Assembly (NCBI GenBank): GCA_020740775.1 | Contig: JAHEWK010000011.1 | Coordinates: 1,116,001-1,180,000, forward strand | Reading direction: 5' to 3' | DNA length: 64,000 bases | DNA from: Ilyonectria destructans | Lineage: Eukaryota; Ascomycota; Sordariomycetes; Hypocreales; Nectriaceae | Shown here: in pieces, positions 57,088 to 64,000 of the stretch | Layout of the letters: every line of letters starts with the position of its first letter | Position numbering within the stretch: the stretch's first letter is position 1 | The notes under the pieces: generated by a model | Seen by the model: the letters and a program-made list of their open reading frames with translations, nothing else | Database searches by the model: none | Told to the model about the DNA's origin: nothing | Position numbers and translations under genes: made by a program

Positions 57088-59622
57088 ATGCTGCCGACCC
57101 TTCGACCTGTCTCGAAAATCAGACTCTCTGGTACTAGCACCGCCACTATGCCTCCAACCACCCTCGCCCCGTTGACCTTCGACAAACCCAGCGACCTCCG
57201 TATCGTCCTCGTCCCGACCCCCGAAGACGCCGCCACGAATATAACCCTCTCAGATAATCTACGATTAGAGCTTGACGACGATGAGAGTCTTCTATCCGAA
57301 ATGCACGCACCTGCCGACCAGAATATCCCGGTCCACCCAGTCCCGTCTATGCAGGAGGCTTTTGCCGAGTCCCTGCATGAAGTGACGAATGGCCAAGATG
57401 GTCCTGGTAAGCCCAAGTTGAGGGAGCTCGACTCAAAGGGCCGCAGAGAGAAACTTATCGAGCAAGCCGCCCAAGACGAACCTTTCGATGCGACCTGGCG
57501 GTACAGACCTGGCCAAGAGCAACATGAGGTGTACAAGTTGATCGCCCAGATCACGTTTGGTGTTTACCTTTTACTCAACGGACTGGCGGCAGACGACTCC
57601 CAGGTGGTCAGCATTCTCCAGGGCCATATTAATGAGGTAGATGAGTTCCTGGAAGTGATGCTGGAGGACTTTGCACAAGCTCACCAAGATCTTACCGAGC
57701 GCATCGCCCACCTTCAGCTGCCCATGGGCAATAGAAATGCCTTTGAAGGGATGCTTGAGGATCGCAACTTTCGCGCCCAGATTCTTGCTGGAAATGAAAA
57801 GATCGACCACATCTTGGCTCGAACAAATGCTGCCATGAAGCAGTGGGATGACGACATCGACGCTGGCCTCCGGTCCAGTGAGGCATTCATGGATTGGCTC
57901 AACGAGCACAAGGACGCCGAATGGGCCGAGGCCTCCCCGGACCTGGGCAAGATTTTCCGAGCCATGAAGGGCAATGCCGACGGTTGGCTTAACGCCTTTG
58001 ATGACCTCAACAACCAAGCACAGGACTTGAACGGCTTGATCATCAAGCTGATGACCATTGTGGCTGAAATGGAGAAGACGGCTGGTGAGGTGAGCCGAAA
58101 GACTTGGGTAAGTTTTGATATCATGTTCAATCTTCCAGAAGGGCGAGGCTAACACCCCTAGGCAACAATCCCTCCGTTCACTCTTCCCATACACGCCTCA
58201 CAAACTGATGATCCTGAATCTCCGTCGTCGCCAACGAGTTCACGCGCCCGGTCTGCTACCCCGGTTGGGAGCGTTGGAAGCAGAGATTCTGCATCCACTC
58301 TCCATGCCCCGAAGAGAATCGCAGACCCCGAAGTTGACACTCTCAGCGACTTCCCTCTTCCTGGATCTACCCCTCTACTCCCCCCTCGCATGAGCTTCCA
58401 ACTTGCGGCTCCGCGCCCAACCGTCATGACCACCTTGTCCCCGGCTGTTTATGACGGCCCCACCTTGTCTCCAACTGTTTACGACGGCCAGCCCACATTG
58501 TCTCCGACTGTATATGACGGCAAGCCCAAGTTGACCCCGAGCGAACCCAAAAGGGAAGTACCGAAACACGAGGAACCTGAAACTGAGGTATCACCATTCG
58601 ATGACGCACTGTTTATTCTTCAGCCACGGACATACACGCCGAGGCTCCCTGAGCCGCTTCCCTCACCCATGGTAAAGAACAGCCCACCGCAGTTACAGAT
58701 TCAGACCCAGACCCAGCAACAAATGAGACCCCAGTCTAGGGATCCTCATATGATGCCTCCGCCTAGGGATTCTCAAATGAGACCCCAGTCGAGAGATCCG
58801 CAAATGAGGCCGCAGTCGAGAGATCCCCATATGATGCCTCAGTCTAGAGATTCTCAAATGAGGCCACAGTCTCGATCTCAAACGAAACCGCCACCAAGAC
58901 CATCATCCAGATCTCAAAGTCAGGCACAGTCACCGCAGGTGACACAGGGTCAAGGATTTCTACAAAAGAAGACGTCTTTGCGCCAGCGTGTGTCCCAGAA
59001 GACGACGCCCCCCGAGTCCATCCACATCCCCCCAAGGAACGCCGCAGAGGCAATGTCGGTTCGTCCATCAACGAGTACCAGCATGCAGCAACCACGCATG
59101 TCTCAGGTTCCCGATTCTACGTACGCCTCCGATTTAGAAGTCTGTCCACCGCACCGCCTCCCTCGTGCAAGTTCCCACGCGGATTTCAGCGCTCCTTCAC
59201 GACCCCAGCTCATGCCGACACCCCACTCCGAGCACCAGCAGTTCTACCACCCCGTTCGCGCATCGCCCCATTCTCCTCTCCAGCAAAGACCTCACACTGC
59301 CGACCCCAGGGACGGATACTTCCCTGGCCATGTGCGCCAGCAGCCGTCCCGCATGGGCGGCATGAGCACTCTAAGCAGCGTAACTTCAGCAACATATGAT
59401 GATACGGCCACTGTGGCTTCTCGGGCGACCACTCAAGCTGGAGGGAAACGCCTCAAGAAGAAGAAGAGCGCTCTTGGCTGGCTGAAGAAGGCGTTTAGTA
59501 TGGATGACAACGAGCGAGCAGAGTACCAAGCACGGAAGGCCATGCAATACAACGACCAGTTTGCCAACCAGCAGTACTTTGAGACGAGCCCTAAATTCTT
59601 GGATGGAAAGCGGCTCAGATGA
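57088..59622 (+). CDS. Large coiled-coil / disordered fungal protein, unknown function
   Basis: 826 residues from two exons, 57088-58107 and 58162-59622 (54-nt intron, GTAAGT, GGCTAAC branch, CCCTAG). The first ~115 residues are acidic/disordered; ~115-340 is a conserved-looking alpha-helical, probably coiled-coil domain (VVSILQGHINEVDEFLEVML, EDRNFRAQILAGNEKIDHIL, MKQWDDDIDAGLRSSEAFMD, LIIKLMTIVAEMEKTAGEVS). The second half is low-complexity: three LSP(A/T)VYDG repeats (~58432-58530), about seven RPQSRD/MMP..RD repeats (~58722-58880) and Pro/Ser/Gln-rich sequence. It ends in a basic amphipathic block, KRLKKKKSALGWLKKAFSMD, that could bind membrane or partners. I do not recognise a named gene. 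A further in-frame ATG exists at 57148. The very long leader is typical of regulated morphogenesis genes, which is only suggestive. Confidence 0.85.
58722..58880 (+). repeat. Intragenic degenerate repeat (RPQSRDx type)
   Basis: About seven imperfect 24-27 bp units encode alternations of MRPQSRDP, HMMPPPRDS and QMRPQSRDP. They are in frame, so copy changes would not break the gene. Confidence 0.8.
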
Positions 59623-60485
59623 GGCTACAGTGAGTGAACAGTTTTGGATAGCATGTGCGGATACACATATTTTTATTCGATCCCCGGATCTTTGAAGCGT
59701 AGGGCTTACGCTTCGCTTCCGATTCTTTGCGCGAACGAGTCGTTTCTGCGAATTGATACCCGGCGAACTGAATCTCCTGATTTGGCGCACCAACGACCGC
59801 ATCTATAAATATGCATTACTATTGGCGACCAATGGGCGATAGTACCCAATATTATAAACATAATTCGGCCTACGACTGAGAATACCTGTCGGAAGGACCA
59901 GCATGCAGCCAGTCTTGCTGCTGTATCTAATCATCATATACCAGCATGCACATTCACGACCAAGCTGGCTGCATCTATTCAGCATACTGCTTTGGCTAGT
60001 TGAAAACGTGGGCGTTTTGAGGGGCTTGGGGTTCAGCGACGAGTAGAGTGCTCGGGCCGGTTGTTATTGTGTAAGATATTGGTTTGGGAGGGGATCAGGG
60101 GGCGAGGATTGGCAAGTGGCATATAAGAGGAGGTTTAGGCAACAAGTAATGATATGAATATATGCAGAAATGTAATCCTTGTTGTATTCCAGACGTCTGA
60201 GCTGCAACGATTCTACAATGTTTGATACATTGGTGTCTACGTAAGGAAAAAGAGACCGTCACCCCTTGGATGTGTAACCCATTGGCGAGATTGGTGTATC
60301 ATGCCTGGCTCATCAACGCGAGGGACAAAGTAGTTATGGTGAAGCACCTGGATGGATGTGATCTTTCTATGTCTTTCTATGAGATGCAACTCAGATATAC
60401 TTCGGCGTCATTATTCTAACGCCAATCTATTCCGCCTGTCTGGTATTCATCTAGTAGCCGTTGGGATAGTCACTCCTACAACACA
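59623..60485. other. Convergent 3' region
   Basis: 863 bp between stops of two converging genes. A CCAGCATGCA decamer occurs twice (59901, 59942 area), with GCAGCCAG and CTGGCTGC arms between. No gene. Confidence 0.5.
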
Positions 60486-62177
60486 TCACCCTCCAAACCC
60501 ATAGCTCTTGACCCGACTGAAAAAGAAGGGCTTGTCATTCTTGAGGCCAAACTCCCCCCAATCGTCCGTCAGCTTGTTGTAGCTGTAGAAGCCCCGCCAG
60601 TTGAGCTTGTTGTTACGGACACCTTTGCCAGCGCTGCGAAGGGACAGGTCCATGCGGTACACGTACTTGGAACCAATGCCCTCCGTCTCGATGAAGACGT
60701 CACCCTCCGGGTCGTCCCGGGCACCGCCCCGCAAGGCACCGGGGCCCATGGTGGCCGGGTCACGGAGGTCATCGGCGGAGGACAGGCGCCAGCGGCCCCG
60801 TAGAGCAAGAGCCATGACGGCATTGGGCAAGTGGGGGTGGGCGGCGGTGCGCTGGGCGTTGAGGTCGTCGCGGGTCAGGTGGTGGACGACGGCGGAGGGC
60901 TCGTTGGTGGCGAGGAGGCTGATGAGGCTGCCGTCGCGGAAGAAGCGAAGGTAGCGGTAGTAGGTGACGATGTGGATGGGGCTGCCCCAAGTGGTCTGGT
61001 TCGTCGAGGCCTGGCCGCTGCGTACGTAGTTGACGGTGCTGATGTAGCAGCCGTTGAAGCGAATGCGCGGCCGTGAGCGGAAGAGATCTTTCCAAGATGG
61101 GTAGACGGAGGGTGTCAGGGACTCGGTCAGAGCGAAGCTCTCATCACGGCGGCGCTGGGCCAGCTCGGCCGGGCTGATGACGACGCCGCCGACGATCTCG
61201 GGGCCTTCCTGCTCCTCCTCGGGCAGCTCGTCCCACTCGATGCCCCTCTCGAAGCGATACAGCATCGCGGGGAAGCCGACCTCGCTGCCCAGGGCGACGC
61301 GGCGCCAGATGCGCTGCTCGGAGGCTACCAGGTAGGCGAGGCGCTTGCACACGCGGGCGAGGCGGGCAAAGTCGGCGACGTCGACGATGGCGAGGTCGCG
61401 CAGGATGTGGATGAGGATCTCTTCTGGGAGGTCGGCCAGCGGCGAGGGCGGCTGCGGCATGCCCTCGACCGCCGGGGGAGCAGGCTCGATCTTGAGGCCG
61501 GCGAAGCTGGCGATGAGGTCGCCAATGGACTGCGGTTGAGGCTCAGGGGCGGCATCAGGAGTGGCCTGCGATGGTGATGTGATGGTGGTGACGGCGGCTG
61601 TGGTGTTAGTGATGGTGGATGGGCTGAGATGAGTTGCTGGCTTGGCCTTGGGGTGGTGTTTCTCCCGGTATCTTCGGTCCACACCATTGTCTAGCTGTAG
61701 CGATGTTAGCATTGAGTTCAAATGTCAACATCGGAGAGAGGTTCATACTCGGTACGCTTTGCGATAGAGCTTCAGGCTATCGCCCATGTTGCCCTGGGCC
61801 TCCTTGGCCATGGCCTCCTCATAGTGATCGAGGGCAGAGACGAGCTTCTTCCGAGACGAGACGCCGTTCACATCGTGCACAACCCGAGTCGCGGACGGGG
61901 GCTCATCAAACGATTGGCTCTGGACGTAGTCGTCTTCGTTCTCATCGACGGTCGCAACCGGCTTTGTTGCCGGCGCTGAGCCGGACACGGACGGGCCGCG
62001 ACGGCGAGACGGGCCGGCGGTTGAAGCCGCGAGGCGGGGACCGTCATGACGACTCTGAAACTGAGGCTCATGATCATGAGTCTGGTGTTGGAGATCTGAG
62101 ATCCATTGCTGGCGGAACGACTCGAGTTCCGAGTTGAGTCCGCCCTTGTTGGCGGAGGATGACGGGGATGAGGACAT
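60486..62177 (-). CDS. F-box protein of the Pof7/Hrt3/FBXO9 family
   Basis: 545 residues from two exons (minus): 61749-62177 and 60486-61694 (54-nt intron, GTATGA...CTACAG, phase 0). The N-terminal part has a Ser-rich segment and a TPR/MIT-like helical pair, KKLVSALDHYEEAMAKEAQG and GDSLKLYRKAYR, as in FBXO9. The F-box is at about 228-273 (PLADLPEEILIHILRDL, then LARVCKRLAYLVASEQRIWR). The C-terminal beta-rich domain has the family landmarks SWKDLFRSRPRIRFNGCYIS, YYRYLRFFRDGSLISLL, GRWRL, VYRMDLSLRS and the end KPFFFSRVKSYGFGG. Family members act as substrate receptors in SCF (Skp1-Cul1-F-box) ubiquitin ligases. Unusually GC-rich coding sequence with many CGG/GGC codons. Confidence 0.93.
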
Positions 62178-63360
62178 TGCGAGGAGAGATTAGGTATATC
62201 CGATAGGTCCGAAAAGCCGGGGTTGCGGGGGGGAGGTGATGGGACGATTGCGATTTCTACAGCGAGTTCATGATTACGTAGGTGGGCAGGAGGTATTTGT
62301 CTGTTGCTAGCTGGTGGGCGATGGAGGATATTCAAGAACGGCGAGGCGGTAAAGGAAAGTTAGGGACGTTGCCGTTCGAGTCAGATGGAGACAAGTTACT
62401 ACAGCATGTCAAGGTTGAGTGGTGATGCAAGGTTGGAGACGAATGGCGGGGATTGGTTGATGGAGGGGGAACTAGGATAAGGACCCCTCCACTTGCGGCG
62501 GGTGTTGATCCGGAGGAGCGTCGATGATGTCGTCAACTCGCCGGCAAGAGTCAGACGGGAAGTATGTAGCTAAACCGTATTAAATGGAAAGCCGGATTGG
62601 GATGTAACGTAAATAACGGGTCGCATCCGTTGCATTCCTCCGTTATCACCGTTCGACTGAGCTGCATTATCTGATCTTCACGATCGACCCTCTACCAACC
62701 AATCACACCGCCTCGTACTATCACGCCCGGAAAGTCGCGGCTCTGGCACCTGCCCCAAGCCAAGCAGTCACAGGCCCCCCCAACGCCACCGAGAGAACCA
62801 ACGAAATTTGCCGCCGACGCTCCGACCGCGGGCGATGTCGCTGAAACTGGCCCGTGGGAAAAAGTTGAAAAAACGTGAACCACGACAAAAGACCGAAGAC
62901 GAGCAGAACAGCCAATGCCGCGTGCGAGGCGACACCTGGGTCGAATCCACCCCGAAAACGCAGCTACGACCTGGATTGTTTGACGAGAGCGGATCTCAAC
63001 CCGTAGACTTGTGGATTCATCTCAGGTCTTGTTTCCCAGCCCACAAAAAGACGATAGTAGCCGACCGACCGATCGCCCGACTCCGACCGGCCTCGGTGCT
63101 TTGCTTTGCTGAACGCGCTAGAGAGCTAGAGACTTGCAACGATCGACTGTCGAAACTTATCCATCGGCGCTTTCGCTGTGATTTGTGACTCGCGAAGCCC
63201 TTGGAACGCCGCCACCGTTTGTCATCGTCATCGACGCCAGCGCCATCCCTCCGCTGCGGACCTTTCGTTATTCCACCGCTATCAATCGTGGCTTGGCTCA
63301 GAAAATCCATCTTCTGAGCTGCCTCGCCCTCTTCTACCCCCCCTTCGCCAGCCAGATACC
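62178..63360. promoter_or_regulatory. Divergent promoter, F-box gene / mitochondrial carrier
   Basis: 1.18 kb between start codons. It includes pyrimidine-rich leaders on the carrier side (CTCTTCTACCCCCCCTTCGCC just before 63361). A two-way promoter is likely; no operator was identified. Confidence 0.5.
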
Positions 63361-64000
63361 ATGAGTCGCAGCGTGCATCGCTCCGGTGGCCTCGATAGCA
63401 ACCACCACAGCCATCCCAACGCCGACGACGAGTTTACCCTCGCCAACATGGTCGACACCAAGGGACCCAGCGGCGGCGGCGGCACGCCGAACGCACCGGC
63501 CCCCGCTAATGACGATATCGTCGACATCACAGCTCCCCAGAAGATGATCTCGGCCATGTCGGGCAGTCTGTTGACCTCGCTGCTTGGTACGTCCTTGTTG
63601 AGGTTTTGGCATTTAGATTGCGATATGCTAACATTCTCTTCCTCCAGTCACTCCCCTCGACGTCGTCCGTGTCCGCCTCCAGTCCCAAACCGCCGTCCCC
63701 CGACCGACCGTCGATTTCTCCAAGCTCGCCCTCACCACTACCTCTCTCACCCCCGCCCAAACCGCCGAGCTCGGCGTCACCTCATGCTGCCGCGAGGTCT
63801 TCTTCGCCGGTGGCAATGCCGAGTTCTGCCTCGCCGCGCCCCGGATCGAAGGCATATCTCCCGCGCCTCCGCCCGCCGAATGCGCCGTCGAAGAGGTGCA
63901 GCGCCGCACCTTTAGCACCACTATCGACGGTCTCCGCAAGATTGCCCGCAACGAGGGCGTTACCACTCTCTGGAGAGGTCTATCGCCCACCCTCGTCATG
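63361..64000 (+). CDS. MTM1: Mitochondrial carrier, Mtm1/SLC25A39-40 type (5' part)
   Basis: Runs off the window end. Exons 63361-63586 and 63648-beyond 64000; intron 63587-63647 (GTACGT, GCTAAC branch, CTCCAG) completes LLVTPLDVVRVRLQSQ, the first PxD-x-x-(K/R) carrier signature, at residues ~76-90. A Ser/Asn/Gly-rich presequence of about 60 residues precedes the first helix (ITAPQKMISAMSGSLLTSLL). A long matrix loop with cysteines (TSCCREVFFAGGNAEFC) is followed by FSTTIDGLRKIARNEGVTTLWRGLSPTLVM; this loop with two cysteine clusters marks the Mtm1/SLC25A39/40 group. Members sit in the inner mitochondrial membrane and carry glutathione, with effects on manganese-SOD and iron homeostasis. Three further carrier repeats should lie outside the window. 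Confidence 0.9.

Noticed and set aside
1..64000. CRISPR array, prophage, insertion sequence or bacterial operon features
   Set aside because: The sequence is eukaryotic with spliceosomal introns throughout; no spaced identical repeats were found.

Overview
The window is nuclear DNA of a filamentous ascomycete (Pezizomycotina). The evidence is short 47-144 nt introns with CTAAC/CTGAC-type branch sites, four Zn(II)2Cys6 regulators, a HET-domain protein, a PTH11-like rhodopsin-fold protein, a fungal PDR-type ABC transporter and a TRI5-family terpene cyclase. A Sordariomycete is my best guess, but this is not proven. I rebuilt gene models by hand from splice sites, reading frames and family motifs. 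All coordinates are spans including introns, and exon or intron limits are given in each entry.

Left third (1-20.4 kb, accessory and gene-sparse). This part holds the 3' part of a rhodopsin-fold membrane protein, a divergent pair of an SDR oxidoreductase and a Zn2Cys6 regulator (each with an apparent GC-AG intron), a TRI5-family sesquiterpene-cyclase-like gene and a short HET-domain protein. It also holds a broken gene with two tandem ubiquitin-like domains (frameshift plus in-frame TAA), a possible tiny secreted protein, and two tandem genes for secreted ten-cysteine TIL-type protease-inhibitor-like proteins. Neither TIL gene forms an open frame long enough to be seen without splicing.

Middle (20.4-35 kb, metabolic cluster). 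A lysine/alanine-rich unknown protein and a GNAT acetyltransferase come first. A possible catabolic cluster follows: aldo-keto reductase <-> Zn2Cys6 regulator, a one-ORF fusion of enoyl-CoA hydratase with acyl-CoA synthetase <-> hotdog thioesterase, a second Zn2Cys6 regulator and a haloacid-dehalogenase-like hydrolase. The enzymes suggest CoA activation, hydration and release of an unsaturated carboxylic acid; the substrate is unknown.

Gene-poor 35-40.8 kb. This stretch contains one membrane protein of uncertain family, a 25-bp-arm hairpin repeat and a 294-bp AT-rich MITE-like element with perfect 15-bp terminal inverted repeats.

40.8-48.5 kb. A full-length PDR (ABCG) multidrug transporter is transcribed divergently from a Zn2Cys6 regulator, a plausible regulator-target pair.

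Right (49.5-64 kb, conserved core genes). Here are GUP1 (MBOAT acyltransferase), a FAR-17a/AIG1-like membrane protein, a large coiled-coil/disordered protein with a long upstream region, a Pof7/Hrt3/FBXO9-type F-box protein and the 5' part of an MTM1/SLC25A39-type mitochondrial carrier cut by the window end. I saw no tRNA, rRNA or CRISPR.
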